Assembly: GCA_002068775.1 (NCBI GenBank)
Contig: MWAX01000157.1
Location: 1-13,763 of the forward strand
Source of the DNA: Actinobacteria bacterium ADurb.Bin346
Lineage (GTDB): Bacteria > Actinomycetota > Humimicrobiia > Humimicrobiales > Humimicrobiaceae
Direction: 5' to 3'
DNA length: 13,763 bases
Positions 1 to 8,035 of this stretch are shown here, one piece after another (within the stretch, counting starts at the first letter, position 1; every line of letters begins with the position of its first letter). A program made the translations under genes and the position numbers. Under the pieces are notes generated by a model. The model ran no database searches. It saw nothing but the letters and a program-made list of their open reading frames with translations, and had not been told where the DNA came from.

Positions 1-1532
1 TTTTCAAGCTCAAGAAGTTTTCCATATCTTAACTCTGCTGCTTTTGCCAGATTAGCCTCTCTCTCTGCATGCTCTGCAGAAAGCCTGGTTTTTTCTATTT
101 CTTCTTTTAATGACCTTATCTGGCTGATGACATCTTTCTCTGCTGCCCAGTGAGCCTTCATTGCGCTGCTTTTTTCCTTAAGGTCCGAAAGCTCTTTTTT
201 AATCCTGTCCAGTCTTTCTTTTGAAGCTTTGTCTTTTTCTTTTTTTAAAGCCTGCTCTTCTATCTCAAGCTGTTTTATCCTGCGCTCAAGCTCATCTATC
301 TCAGTTGGCATGCTGTCTATCTCAATTCTTAATCTGGAGGCAGCTTCGTCTATAAGGTCTATTGCCTTATCAGGTAAAAACCTGTCTGAAATATACCTGT
401 CTGAAAGCATTGCTGCTGCAATAAGAGCAGAGTCTTTTATCCTTACTCCATGATGCACTTCATATTTTTCCTTAAGGCCGCGCAGAATTGCTATAGTATC
501 TTCTACGCTGGGCTCATTTATTGTCACTGGCTGGAATCTTCTTTCGAGAGCTGCGTCTTTTTCAATATATTTCCTGTATTCATCAAGCGTAGTGGCTCCT
601 ATCGCATGAAGCTCTCCCCTGGCAAGCATGGGTTTTAGCATATTTGCTGCATCAACAGCGCCTTCTGCTGCACCGGCGCCGACTATTGTATGAAGCTCAT
701 CAAGAAACATTATGATATTGCCTTCAGACTTTGCGATTTCCTTAAGCACCGCTTTTAACCTGTCCTCAAATTCACCTCTGTATTTTGAGCCTGCAACCAT
801 GGCGGCTATATCAAGCGCTATTACCTTTTTGCCCTTAAGTCCTTCCGGCACGTCTCCTGAGACGATCCTCTGGGCCAGCCCTTCAACAATGGCAGTCTTG
901 CCGACTCCAGGCTCGCCTATCAGGACAGGGTTATTTTTTGTTCTCCTTGATAAAACCTGTATGACCCGCCTTATTTCATCATCACGGCCAATCACAGGGT
1001 CAAGTTTCTGTTTTCCTGCAAGCTCGGTCATGTCTTTGCCGTAACGGGCAAGAGCCTGGTATTTATCCTCCGGATTCTGGTCAGAAACTCTCTGGTTGCC
1101 ACGCAGTTCAACAAGTATTTTAAATATCCTTTCTTTTGTGACACCATTCTGGCGAAGCAGCTCGCCTGCCTTGCCTCTGCTTTCTGACATAGCAATAAGG
1201 ATATGCTCCGTGCTTACATAATCGTCTTTTAGTTTTTCTGCTTCCTTTAAGGCAGATTCAAGGATATTGTTTAATTCAGGCCCTATATAAACCTGCACAT
1301 TCTGCCCTGTCACTTTTGGATGCCTGTTTATAATCTCTGCCACATTTTTTTTGAGAACTTCAATATTTACTTCAAGTTTCTGCAAAACTGGCGTAACTAT
1401 CCCGTCCTGCTGCTCAAGAAGAGAGGCGAGCATGTGAAAATCATCTATTGACTGATGCCCGTGCTCAGATGCCAGTGATTGGGCGCCTGCAAGCGCTTCC
1501 TGTGATTTAATAGTTAATTTTTCAAAATTCAT
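1..1532 (-). CDS. clpB: ClpB disaggregase, N-terminal 510 residues (cut by window edge)
   Basis: Hsp100/ClpB is a hexameric cytosolic AAA+ ATPase that threads aggregated proteins through its pore together with DnaK. The visible part holds the Clp N domain (about residues 1-150), the whole first AAA+ module, and the start of the coiled-coil middle domain (from about 410), with heptad-like Leu/Glu/Lys runs. Walker A GEPGVGKT is at 206-213, Walker B FLDELH has D278 and E279, and the arginine fingers R331-R332 lie in ALERRFQP. These positions are the same as in E. coli ClpB. I read the frame through to the edge and saw no stop. The ATG at 1532-1530 is 14 nt after the dnaJ stop. Its weak SD (GGCTGGTGA) overlaps that stop, which suggests translational coupling. 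The second AAA+ module lies beyond base 1. The call is secure; only the missing half is unseen. Confidence 0.97.
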   Translation of the reverse strand, partial: MNFEKLTIKSQEALAGAQSLASEHGHQSIDDFHMLASLLEQQDGIVTPVLQKLEVNIEVLKKNVAEIINRHPKVTGQNVQVYIGPELNNILESALKEAEKLKDDYVSTEHILIAMSESRGKAGELLRQNGVTKERIFKILVELRGNQRVSDQNPEDKYQALARYGKDMTELAGKQKLDPVIGRDDEIRRVIQVLSRRTKNNPVLIGEPGVGKTAIVEGLAQRIVSGDVPEGLKGKKVIALDIAAMVAGSKYRGEFEDRLKAVLKEIAKSEGNIIMFLDELHTIVGAGAAEGAVDAANMLKPMLARGELHAIGATTLDEYRKYIEKDAALERRFQPVTINEPSVEDTIAILRGLKEKYEVHHGVRIKDSALIAAAMLSDRYISDRFLPDKAIDLIDEAASRLRIEIDSMPTEIDELERRIKQLEIEEQALKKEKDKASKERLDRIKKELSDLKEKSSAMKAHWAAEKDVISQIRSLKEEIEKTRLSAEHAEREANLAKAAELRYGKLLELE

Positions 1533-1546
1533 AATAATTCACCAGC

Positions 1547-2611
1547 CTATACTGTTATGTCTGCCCTCGGATTCTCACTGTAGGATTTAGCAAAATCAGT
1601 TAGTTTCTTTTTCTGATCATCCGTCAGCGAAGATGGAACTGTGACCTTTATTTTTACATAAAGGTCTCCTGATTCACTGCTTTTAAGCTTTGGCATACCC
1701 CTGCCTTTGAGCCTGAGGGTCTTTCCTGTCTGGGTATGTGCAGGCAGTTTCATGGTAACTGTCCCTGTAAAAGTGGGCACATCTATTTTTGCGCCGAAAA
1801 TAGCTTCGGTAAAGGTTACGGGCAGCTCACAGTAAAGATCGTCTCCTTTAGTGGTAAAGAAGTGATGAGGAATTAAATGCACTGACAGGTAAAGATCTCC
1901 TGCCTCTGCGCCTCTGGGGCCCGGACCGCCTTCACCTTTTACCCTTATTTTTCCGCCGTTTTTAATGCCCTTTGGCACTTTCACACTTACTGTCCTTAAC
2001 TTGTCTTCTTTTTGAAGGCTTATTGACCGTTCTGTGCCGTAAAATGCTTCCCTGAGTGTTATATTCAAATCATACTGATAGTCCTGGCCTTTCTGCGGCG
2101 CAGAATTCCTCCAGAAATTTCGCCTCTGCTGCTGATTTGCCTGCTGGCTGCCTGCAGTTCCCTGGCGGCTCCCTGCAGCTCGCTGTCCTGCTGTTCCGAA
2201 ATTTCCAAATATTGTAGAATATCGCTCATCAGAACCGCGTCCAAAAAACATCTCAAAAAAATCAGAAAACCCGCTACCAAGGTCCTGGAAACCAAAATCG
2301 CTCCCGCTGAAATCATAGCTGTAGCCCTGCTGTCCCTGACCGCCAGTCCAGCCCTGCCAGCCCTGCTGTCCGCCTGCTCTTGAAAATTGTTTCCAGTTTG
2401 AGCCCAGCTGGTCATATCTTGATCTTTTATCAGGGTCCTTTAAGACCTCGTAGGCTTCTCCTATCTCCTTGAATTTATCTTCTGCCTGTTTATTGCCCGG
2501 ATTAGCATCGGGATGATACTGCCTTGCAAGTTTTCGGTACGCTTTCTTAATCTCATCCTGGGTTGCAGTTTTTGATACTCCAAGCATTTTATAATAATCC
2601 TTGTAATCCAT
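1547..2611 (-). CDS. cbpA: Class B DnaJ / CbpA-like Hsp40 co-chaperone
   Basis: This J-domain protein stimulates DnaK ATPase activity and delivers substrates. The J domain spans about residues 4-70 with the essential HPD at 33-35. A Gly/Phe/Gln-rich linker (about 75-175) follows, with repeated GQQGWQG-type segments, and then two beta-sandwich C-terminal substrate domains (about 178-345). The CxxCxGxG zinc-finger repeats of class A DnaJ are absent; I see only one Cys. That makes it class B (CbpA/DnaJ2 type). At 354 residues it is longer than E. coli CbpA (about 306), mostly through the Q/G-rich linker. The ATG has the SD AGGTGG five bases upstream. It sits between hsp20 and clpB in one transcript. 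The symbol cbpA reflects domain class; dnaJ would be an equally usual label. Confidence 0.93.
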   Translation of the reverse strand: MDYKDYYKMLGVSKTATQDEIKKAYRKLARQYHPDANPGNKQAEDKFKEIGEAYEVLKDPDKRSRYDQLGSNWKQFSRAGGQQGWQGWTGGQGQQGYSYDFSGSDFGFQDLGSGFSDFFEMFFGRGSDERYSTIFGNFGTAGQRAAGSRQGTAGSQQANQQQRRNFWRNSAPQKGQDYQYDLNITLREAFYGTERSISLQKEDKLRTVSVKVPKGIKNGGKIRVKGEGGPGPRGAEAGDLYLSVHLIPHHFFTTKGDDLYCELPVTFTEAIFGAKIDVPTFTGTVTMKLPAHTQTGKTLRLKGRGMPKLKSSESGDLYVKIKVTVPSSLTDDQKKKLTDFAKSYSENPRADITV

Positions 2612-2641
2612 TTAATCCACCTGCTGTATGTTTAATTATGA

Positions 2642-2676
2642 AATTTGCCCATAGCGGCTAAAGCTATGGGCAAATT
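2642..2676 (-). other. Perfect 14-bp stem-loop between hsp20 and dnaJ
   Basis: Left arm AATTTGCCCATAGC (2642-2655) and right arm GCTATGGGCAAATT (2663-2676) are exact reverse complements around a 7-nt loop. In the direction of transcription the stem is not followed by a T run, so it is not a standard intrinsic terminator. Its place inside the operon suggests an mRNA-stability or processing element, or partial attenuation, that would set the ratio of dnaK/hsp20 to dnaJ/clpB. That role is inference. Confidence 0.75.
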
Positions 2677-2723
2677 ATTTCAACATTTACTGGAAGTAAA
2701 AGATTTAGAAGTTATTGAAATCA

Positions 2724-3170
2724 TTAAGATTCTTTTTTGCTTATTTCAACTTTTTTAGGCTTTTTAACTTCTGCTTTTGGAATGGTTATTTCCAGAACAC
2801 CATCCGCATAGCTGGCTTTTACTTCATCAGCCTTTATGGGTACGCCTACGTCAAAGGATCTGTAGAAGGAGCCATAACTTCTTTCAACTCTTATATAGTC
2901 CTTGTCCTTCTCCTCTTTTTCAAACTTCCTTTCGCCCTTGATTATAAGCTGGTCATCATCAATTGAAACATTGATGTCTTCCATCTTTATTCCGGGCAGG
3001 TCAGCTCTTACTACTACTTCCTTTTCAGTCTCCTTGATATCGACATCCGGAGCCCATATTGCTGACTTTCTTTCTGTTTTATCCCTTCCGGGAAACTCTC
3101 CAAACCATCTTCCTATCTCATCCCTTGCCTGTACCAGTTCCCTGAACGGATCCCATCTTACTATTGGCAT
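2724..3170 (-). CDS. Small heat-shock protein, Hsp20 / alpha-crystallin family
   Basis: This is an ATP-independent holdase that forms cytosolic oligomers and keeps unfolded proteins refoldable by DnaK/ClpB. A short N-terminal arm opens MPIVRWDPFREL, typical of the family. The alpha-crystallin domain spans about residues 38-132 and ends in the hallmark GVLEITIPK (124-132). A C-terminal tail carries a V-E-I motif (141-143), like the I-x-I/V that docks subunits. The length of 148 residues is normal. I start at the ATG at 3170-3168, not the in-frame ATG 18 nt upstream, because the strong SD AAAGGGGG sits 7 nt before 3170 and would otherwise be inside the coding sequence. It lies between dnaK and the class B dnaJ in the same transcript, separated from dnaK by an AT-rich spacer of about 160 nt. 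Confidence 0.95.
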   Translation of the reverse strand: MPIVRWDPFRELVQARDEIGRWFGEFPGRDKTERKSAIWAPDVDIKETEKEVVVRADLPGIKMEDINVSIDDDQLIIKGERKFEKEEKDKDYIRVERSYGSFYRSFDVGVPIKADEVKASYADGVLEITIPKAEVKKPKKVEISKKES

Positions 3171-3275
3171 ATAAATACCCCCTTTCAAATTTTTCCGCTA
3201 GTATCTGCTTTATTGTCATGGCTTTTTATGCCTTTAGTATACTTTCTCATACTCTTTTACTGTTATTATTTCATG

Positions 3276-3316
3276 TTATTATTCTTTATTATTTTTTATT
3301 ATTATTCTTTATTATT
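3276..3316. repeat. AT-rich simple repeat between dnaK and hsp20
   Basis: The 18-mer TTATTATTCTTTATTATT occurs twice, at 3276-3293 and 3299-3316 (23-bp offset), inside a longer run of TTATT units (about 3262-3340). On the mRNA this reads as AAUAAU/AAUAAAGAAU repeats just after the dnaK stop. There is no GC-rich stem, so I see no terminator. It may act as an unstructured leader or RNase E-type cleavage site for hsp20; the role is unknown. Slipped-strand length variation is plausible. Confidence 0.7.
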
Positions 3317-3332
3317 ATTTTCTGCCTAATTA

Positions 3333-5291
3333 TTATTTTTCATCTTTGGCTTCAAACTCAGCATCAATGACATCTTCATTGGCGCCGCCGCCGCTGCCTG
3401 CGCCCTGCTGCTGTGAGCCCTGCTCGTAACCTCCATCGCCTGGTGTCCCGCCCGGACCGCCCGGACCTGCGCCCTGCCCTGCTGATGAAGCCCCTGCCTG
3501 TGCGTACATCTTCTGTGACAGTTCATCCTGAAGTTTCTGCAATTCTTCCACATCTTTATTTATCGCATCGGCATTGTCTGACTCCATGGTTTTTCTCAAA
3601 GTTGCAATCTGGCTCTCTATTTTTGACTTAAGGTCTGCAGGGGCCTTATCCCCTATATCTTTTATAAATTTTTCTGCAGAATATGCCAGACTGTCTCCCT
3701 TATTGCGGGCTTCGGCAAGAGCCTTTTTCTTTTTATCTTCATCAGAGTGAGACTTTGCTTCATTTACCATCCTGTCAATCTCGGAATCAGAAAGGTGTGA
3801 AGTTGCTGTAATTGTTATTTTCTGTTCCTTACCGGTTGCCATATCTTTTGCGCTGACATTTACTATGCCATTTGCGTCTATGTCAAAAGTTACCTCGATC
3901 TGCGGTATTCCTCTCGGTGCAGGTGGTATCCCGTCAAGCCTGAATCTGCCTATGGTCTTGTTGTCTGCAGCCATATCCCTTTCACCCTGAAGCACATGTA
4001 TATCTACGCTTGTCTGATTGTCTGCAGCAGTTGTAAATATTTCGCTCTTCTTTGTCGGGATGGTCGTGTTCCTTTCAATTAATTTTGTATCAACACCTCC
4101 GAGGGTCTCAATACCAAGTGAAAGCGGAGTTACATCCAGAAGGACTATGTCCTTAACATCGCCCATGAGCACGCCAGCCTGTATTGCGGCACCGACTGCC
4201 ACGACTTCATCAGGGTTAACACTCTTGTTCGGCTCTTTTGACGTAAAATTTTTTACAAGTTCCTGTATAACCGGCATCCTTGTTGCGCCGCCCACAAGTA
4301 TCACTTCATCTATTTCAGAAATCTTAAATCCTGAATCTTTAAGCGCTTTTTCCATAGGCCCTTTGCATCTTTCTGTAAGATCAGCTGTAAGCTGCTCGAA
4401 TTTTGCACGGGTCAGCTTTGACTCCAGATGCTTGGGTCCGTTTGCATCAGCAGTTACAAACGGCAGGTTTACGTTTGTCTCAGTTACGCTTGAAAGCTCA
4501 ACCTTTGCCTTTTCAGAAGCTTCTATCAAACGCTGAAGCGCCTGCCTGTCCTGACGCAGATCTATTCCCTGCTCTCTTTTAAATTCATCTGCTATGTAAT
4601 TCATTATTCTGTTGTCATAATCGTCGCCGCCAAGGTGCATATCTCCATGGCTTGATCTGACCTCAAAAACTCCTTCGCCGACTTCAAGTATAGATACGTC
4701 AAAAGTGCCGCCGCCAAGGTCAAATACTAAAATTTTCTCTTCCTTTTTTTTATCAAGCCCGTATGCAAGCGATGCTGCAGTCGGCTCATTTATAATTCGC
4801 AGCACATTAAGGCCTGCGATCTTACCCGCATTTTTAGTTGCCTGCCTCTGCGCATCATTGAAGTATGCAGGCACGGTAATAACTGCGTCAGTTACCTGAG
4901 TTCCAAGATAAGATTCCGCATCACCTTTTAATTTCTGCAGTATCATTGCAGATATTTCTTCAGGAGTATAATTCCTGTCTGATAATTTAACCTCTGCCAG
5001 GCTGTTTTTTCCTTCAAGCACCTGATACGAGACTGTTTTTCTTTCACTTTCAACCTCGTTATATTTCCTCCCGATAAACCTTTTGATTGAGTAAATCGTG
5101 TTTTCAGGATTTAATGCAGCCTGCCTTTTTGCAAGCTGTCCAACCAATCTTTCCCCTTTTTTTGTTATTGCCACAACTGAAGGAGTCGTCCTTCCGCCTT
5201 CAGTGTTTGTAATGACTACAGGGTTACCGCCCTCCATCACTGCTATACAGGAGTTTGTAGTCCCCAAATCAATTCCTACTGCTTTTCCCAT
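3333..5291 (-). CDS. dnaK: Hsp70 chaperone DnaK
   Basis: DnaK is the central ATP-dependent folding chaperone of the cytosol and, in HspR systems, also the co-repressor. The nucleotide-binding domain (about 1-380) shows GIDLGTTNS (6-14), K70, IINEPTAAS (167-174), [10 protein letters not shown] (191-200) and [10 protein letters not shown] (331-340). The interdomain linker DIVLLDV is at 381-387 and the substrate-binding domain follows. The disordered tail is unusually Gly/Gln-rich and ends in EDVIDAEF plus a charged end, like the usual DVVDAEF tail. The length of 652 residues is slightly above E. coli (638) because of the Gly-rich tail. Residues about 77-103 include the insertion found in Gram-negative DnaK and missing from Firmicutes and Actinobacteria. 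The ATG has SD AAAGGA 9-10 nt upstream and lies 31 nt after the hspR stop. No grpE is nearby. Confidence 0.98.
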   Translation of the reverse strand: MGKAVGIDLGTTNSCIAVMEGGNPVVITNTEGGRTTPSVVAITKKGERLVGQLAKRQAALNPENTIYSIKRFIGRKYNEVESERKTVSYQVLEGKNSLAEVKLSDRNYTPEEISAMILQKLKGDAESYLGTQVTDAVITVPAYFNDAQRQATKNAGKIAGLNVLRIINEPTAASLAYGLDKKKEEKILVFDLGGGTFDVSILEVGEGVFEVRSSHGDMHLGGDDYDNRIMNYIADEFKREQGIDLRQDRQALQRLIEASEKAKVELSSVTETNVNLPFVTADANGPKHLESKLTRAKFEQLTADLTERCKGPMEKALKDSGFKISEIDEVILVGGATRMPVIQELVKNFTSKEPNKSVNPDEVVAVGAAIQAGVLMGDVKDIVLLDVTPLSLGIETLGGVDTKLIERNTTIPTKKSEIFTTAADNQTSVDIHVLQGERDMAADNKTIGRFRLDGIPPAPRGIPQIEVTFDIDANGIVNVSAKDMATGKEQKITITATSHLSDSEIDRMVNEAKSHSDEDKKKKALAEARNKGDSLAYSAEKFIKDIGDKAPADLKSKIESQIATLRKTMESDNADAINKDVEELQKLQDELSQKMYAQAGASSAGQGAGPGGPGGTPGDGGYEQGSQQQGAGSGGGANEDVIDAEFEAKDEK

Positions 5292-5322
5292 TTAAATCTG
5301 TCCTTTCTTAAGTTAAAAAATT

Positions 5323-5637
5323 TTAAAATACATCATCCATTTTCATTAAATAGTTCTTGAAGCTGTTTACAACATCCTGTGGACACCTGGTAAGAATAAC
5401 GCCGTCCCTGCGTTTTATAAGAACAATTATTGAACGCAGGTTCATCCCCTGATCGTACATCAGTTCCCGTACATATTCCAACCAGCTTATGTCTTCCCTC
5501 GAATAATACCTCTTTCTTCCCCGCCTCATCGGTACCACGAGGTTAAACCGCTCATAGTAATAAAGAGTGCGGCTGTTTACTCCAAGGAATTCAGCAACAA
5601 GCTCGATTGGATAACTTTTATCACTTTCATTAAACAA
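5323..5637 (-). CDS. hspR: HspR-like MerR-family regulator of the heat-shock operon
   Basis: This is a small (104 residues) DNA-binding protein. The winged HTH of the MerR family spans about residues 10-75: recognition part VNSRTLYYYERFNLV (20-34), wing around RRGRKRYYS (38-46), then a helix ending in GMNL (64-67), which resembles the GVNLAG motif of HspR. Family knowledge: HspR represses dnaK operons and works with DnaK as co-repressor. As first gene of the dnaK transcript it would be autoregulated. The start is a TTG at 5637-5635. An in-frame stop lies three codons upstream, and a SD (AGGTCGGTGA) ends six bases before it; the first in-frame ATG would remove the HTH. There is no long effector-binding domain, as expected for HspR. 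The exact name rests on context plus the HTH; another MerR type is possible. Confidence 0.8.
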   Translation of the reverse strand: MFNESDKSYPIELVAEFLGVNSRTLYYYERFNLVVPMRRGRKRYYSREDISWLEYVRELMYDQGMNLRSIIVLIKRRDGVILTRCPQDVVNSFKNYLMKMDDVF

Positions 5638-5667
5638 TAAAAATCACCGACCTTTAAAACTACAATA

Positions 5668-5696
5668 AGTTTAGGATAAAAAAATATAGATGTCAA
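5668..5696 (-). promoter_or_regulatory. Sigma70-type promoter of the hspR-dnaK operon
   Basis: On the minus strand, TTGACA (5696-5691, perfect -35) is followed after exactly 17 bp by TAAACT (5673-5668, 4 of 6 matches to -10). Transcription would begin near 5661, giving a leader of about 24 nt that contains the hspR SD. I see no CIRCE element (TTAGCACTC-N9-GAGTGCTAA) and no classical HAIR box (CTTGAGT-N7-ACTCAAG) over this promoter. Confidence 0.75.
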
Positions 5697-5735
5697 GGAT
5701 TTTACTAATATATTTTAAAATTATTTACTACTATA

Positions 5736-5754
5736 TTTTCACTTAAAGTGAAAA
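5736..5754. promoter_or_regulatory. 19-bp dyad, candidate HspR operator
   Basis: TTTTCACTTAAAGTGAAAA has perfect 9-bp arms around a single central A, about 40 bp upstream of the -35 box. On the minus strand it is followed directly by TATAGT (5 of 6 to a -10). The dyad therefore fills the spacer of a possible second, upstream promoter with a poor -35, which is the geometry of MerR-family operators. HspR binding is inference, since the sequence does not match the HAIR consensus. Confidence 0.45.
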
Positions 5755-5796
5755 ATATTTAATCTTAATAATAAAATTGATAAATTCCTGATCCCG

Positions 5797-5928
5797 GGAC
5801 ATTTTTCTTTTTTAGACTTTTAGAGATAAATAAATAAGGCGGTAAATTGTAAAAAACATTGGAAGAAAAAAATCATATGAATAAATATATAGCGACAACA
5901 TCCTTTTAACAGAAAAAAGAAAATGTCC
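5797..5928. mobile_element. 132-bp inverted-repeat element, MITE-like or IS remnant
   Basis: The left end GGACATTTTTCTTTTTT (5797-5813) and the right end, read inward on the minus strand as GGACATTTTCTTTTTT (5928-5913), match except for one extra T. Between them is a SD-like GGAAG followed by an ATG (5877) and a 10-codon frame that stops at 5909, as if a transposase start had been fused to the other end of the element by deletion. I see no clear target-site duplication and cannot name the family. The T-rich arms make chance similarity a partial concern. Confidence 0.35.
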
Positions 5929-5944
5929 TGAAGTCAGAAAGTTC

Positions 5945-6006
5945 TATAATATCAGTCTAGTTTTCTAAAAACATGATGAAAAGGACTTAATATGAACAAA
6001 GTTTAA
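5945..6006 (+). other. Possible control region of a lost plus-strand gene
   Basis: A perfect -10 box TATAAT (5945-5950) without a recognisable -35, a SD-like AAAAGGA (5979-5985) and an ATG (5992) are correctly spaced, but the frame stops after four codons (stop at 6004-6006). This may be a start region left by a deletion, or chance in AT-rich DNA. Confidence 0.2.
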
Positions 6007-6053
6007 AAAACTGGATTATTTAAATTAGTGTCAAAATAATTAAAGCTTTTAGG

Positions 6054-6323
6054 CTATTTATTATGTCCGCTATTAAACCTTACCAATTTATGCCAATCGA
6101 TTTTACCTCTGGTACAAAAATCATTTAAAAACTCTTTGCTTCTCGGATAAAACCATTCGGGATAACTCTTTGGTGCAACTCCGCCATAGACATTTTTTCT
6201 GCTATCAGCATATGGTGGTGATGTGACTATTAAATCAACAGAGTTTTCCGGCAATGTACTTAAAACTTCTAAACAATCACCGCAAATTATACTGTTATAT
6301 GGTAAAGTCTCTTTCTTTTCCAT
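6054..6323 (-). pseudogene. Truncated DNA methyltransferase (N4/N6 type), N-terminal fragment
   Basis: Residues 8-68 look like the N-terminus of a site-specific DNA methyltransferase of the beta arrangement: a CGDCLEVLSTLPENSVDLIV segment (14-33), then catalytic motif IV TSPPY (34-38), then ADSRKNVYGG and a conserved EWF block. An intact enzyme has some 200 or more further residues including the SAM-binding motif I (FxGxG). Here about 21 unrelated-looking residues follow residue 68, then a stop. With no SAM site it cannot be an active methylase. It abuts the degraded AT-rich region with the inverted-repeat element, so a deletion is likely. No restriction gene is beside it. The ATG directly follows an in-frame TGA and has no good SD. 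Confidence 0.75.
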
Positions 6324-6411
6324 TCACGGATTAATTCATTAATTTTAATAATTGAAATTATACTATTAAATTATTAAATTGTATATATACATAAATACAC
6401 AATACCATTAG

Positions 6412-7935
6412 TTAAACTTCAGCAAGCTTTGCAAAATCATCTTTTAAGTCTTTATACAGGGATTTATATATTTCATATATTTTTTTATAAATTCCCGCAT
6501 TAGCTGCAACCGGAAGCACTTCTTCTTTTTCCCTGATAACTTTGTCTGCAGCATCCTGCACACTTTTGTAAACGCCGCTTCCCACTCCTGCCAGGAGCGC
6601 TCCTCCATAAGACGGGCCTTCTTCGACATTTAAGGTGACAATCCTGGTATCAAAGACATCAGCAATTATCTGTTTCCAGAGTGTGCTTGCTGCACCGCCC
6701 CCAAATAAAACCACTTTATCAGATTTTATCCCTGCCTCGTCCATGAGATTAAGGCAGTCAAGCTGGCTGAAAGCTACTCCCTCAAGTATGGATCGCACAA
6801 AGTGGTCCTGCCCATGCACATAAGATATTCCAAAGAAAACTCCTCTTGCATAAGGGTCCGCATAAGGTGTCCGCTCTCCTGTAAGGTATGGCAGGAATAT
6901 AAGGCCGTCTGAGCCAGGTTTTACTTTTTCGGCCTGCAAATCAAGCAGTTTATATTTTTTCTTATCCGGATGTTCCTGTCTTATTTTCTCGCTCGGGCCA
7001 AAATTATCCTCATACCATTTAAAAGAGCCTGCAGCAGAAAGAGTGACTCCCATAAGATGCCATTTGCCGGTGACAGCATGACAGAAGGAATGCAGCCTGC
7101 CCTGCGCATCATACGCTGGGGTGTCGCTATAGGAAAACACCACACCGGAAGTGCCAAGCGAGTCTGAAAGCAAACCGGGTTTTACAATACCCGAGCCCAC
7201 TGCTCCGCCGGCCTGGTCGCCTGCGCCGCCAACAATAGGCGTGCCTTCAACAAGCCCGGTAAGACCGGCTGCACTGGCGCAGACTCTTGCTGTAATATCA
7301 GCTGACTCAAATACATCAGGCAGAAAATCCCTGTTTATCTTAAGGCCGTCAAGTATTGCCGGCGACCAGTTTCTTTTTGCGATATCCATGAGAATCGTAC
7401 CTGATGCATCAGAAACTTCTGTTGCATAACTGCCTGACAGTTTATATCTTATATAATCCTTGGGAAGCAGTATCCTGTATATCTTTTTATAATTTTCAGG
7501 CTCATTTTCGCGAAGCCACAGTATTTTCGGAGCAGTGAACCCCGTAAGCGCCTTGTTATATGAAAGTTTTATAAAACCTTCAAATCCAAAAATGTCATAT
7601 ATTTCATCACACTGGCTGCTTGTCCTCTGATCACACCACAGCAGTGCCGGGCGCAGAACATTGCCCTGCCTGTCCAGGAAAACGCTGCCGTGCATCTGGC
7701 CTGAAGGGCCTATTGCAGCTATCTCGTTTGCTTTAATTCCTGAATCGTTTATCACTTTTTTAATGACTTCGATAGAGGCATTCCACCAGTCTTCAGGGTT
7801 CTGCTCTGCCCACCCCGGCCTGGGAGTTATAAGCGGATAATCGCTGGTTGCGGAAGCAATGAGTTTGCCCTTTTCATTGATTATAATCGCTCTTGTTGAG
7901 CTTGTGCCTATATCCATTCCAAGAAGATATGCCAT
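6412..7935 (-). CDS. xylB: Xylulokinase (FGGY carbohydrate kinase)
   Basis: This cytosolic enzyme phosphorylates D-xylulose with ATP to D-xylulose 5-phosphate, feeding the pentose phosphate pathway. The N-terminal ribonuclease-H-like lobe begins LLGMDIGTSSTR (D8 for phosphate/metal). GQMHG (79-83), diagnostic for xylulokinase among FGGY kinases, is present, as is WCDQR (100-104). FGGY signature 1 is around TAPKILWLREN (134-143). The catalytic base is D240 in GGAGDQAGG, and the second FGGY signature begins at GGGAAS (412-417). The length of 507 residues is typical. The ATG has SD AGGAG 7 nt upstream. There is no xylA, transporter or pentose regulator in the window, so it appears to stand alone. 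A related kinase substrate cannot be fully excluded, but the GQMHG motif makes xylulose much the best reading. Confidence 0.93.
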   Translation of the reverse strand: MAYLLGMDIGTSSTRAIIINEKGKLIASATSDYPLITPRPGWAEQNPEDWWNASIEVIKKVINDSGIKANEIAAIGPSGQMHGSVFLDRQGNVLRPALLWCDQRTSSQCDEIYDIFGFEGFIKLSYNKALTGFTAPKILWLRENEPENYKKIYRILLPKDYIRYKLSGSYATEVSDASGTILMDIAKRNWSPAILDGLKINRDFLPDVFESADITARVCASAAGLTGLVEGTPIVGGAGDQAGGAVGSGIVKPGLLSDSLGTSGVVFSYSDTPAYDAQGRLHSFCHAVTGKWHLMGVTLSAAGSFKWYEDNFGPSEKIRQEHPDKKKYKLLDLQAEKVKPGSDGLIFLPYLTGERTPYADPYARGVFFGISYVHGQDHFVRSILEGVAFSQLDCLNLMDEAGIKSDKVVLFGGGAASTLWKQIIADVFDTRIVTLNVEEGPSYGGALLAGVGSGVYKSVQDAADKVIREKEEVLPVAANAGIYKKIYEIYKSLYKDLKDDFAKLAEV

Positions 7936-8021
7936 TTAAATACTCCTGTCTTTATGTTCAGGTTTTTATCACATAAAATGAAGTTTTTTATATCTTAATA
8001 AAGTTTTTCAATTTAATAAAT

Positions 8022-8035
8022 ACTTACATGTAAGT
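8022..8035. promoter_or_regulatory. Perfect 14-bp palindrome, candidate operator for xylB
   Basis: ACTTACATGTAAGT is identical on both strands. Read toward xylB it lies between a -35-like TGGACA and a weak -10-like TATTTA, roughly 16 bp apart, the position expected for a repressor site. The regulator is not encoded in this window. A GntR- or ROK-type protein would fit, but that is a guess. Confidence 0.4.

Larger units (their letters stand above)
5638..6053. other. Gene-free AT-rich region upstream of the heat-shock operon
   Basis: These 416 bases hold the hspR promoter (5668-5696), a 19-bp dyad (5736-5754), a 132-bp inverted-repeat element (5797-5928) and what looks like the control region of a lost plus-strand gene (5945-6006). 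No open frame of useful size is present on either strand. The base composition is clearly poorer in G+C than the flanking genes. Confidence 0.7.

Noticed and set aside
712..1044. 110-codon plus-strand open frame inside clpB
   Set aside because: It is antisense to the Walker A/B part of clpB, which is intact on the minus strand.
2642..2680. The 14-bp stem-loop as an intrinsic terminator of hsp20
   Set aside because: No T run follows it in the transcription direction, and dnaJ/clpB show no obvious promoter of their own after it.
3171..3188. Upstream in-frame ATG as start of Hsp20
   Set aside because: The strong SD AAAGGGGG would lie within the coding region, and the family normally starts MPIVRWDP, as at 3170.
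3262..3340. CRISPR-like array
   Set aside because: The repeats are low-complexity AT units without unique spacers or palindromic repeats.
5638..5760. CIRCE or classical HAIR operator upstream of the heat-shock operon
   Set aside because: Neither TTAGCACTC-N9-GAGTGCTAA nor CTTGAGT-N7-ACTCAAG, nor a close variant, is present; only the different dyad at 5736-5754.
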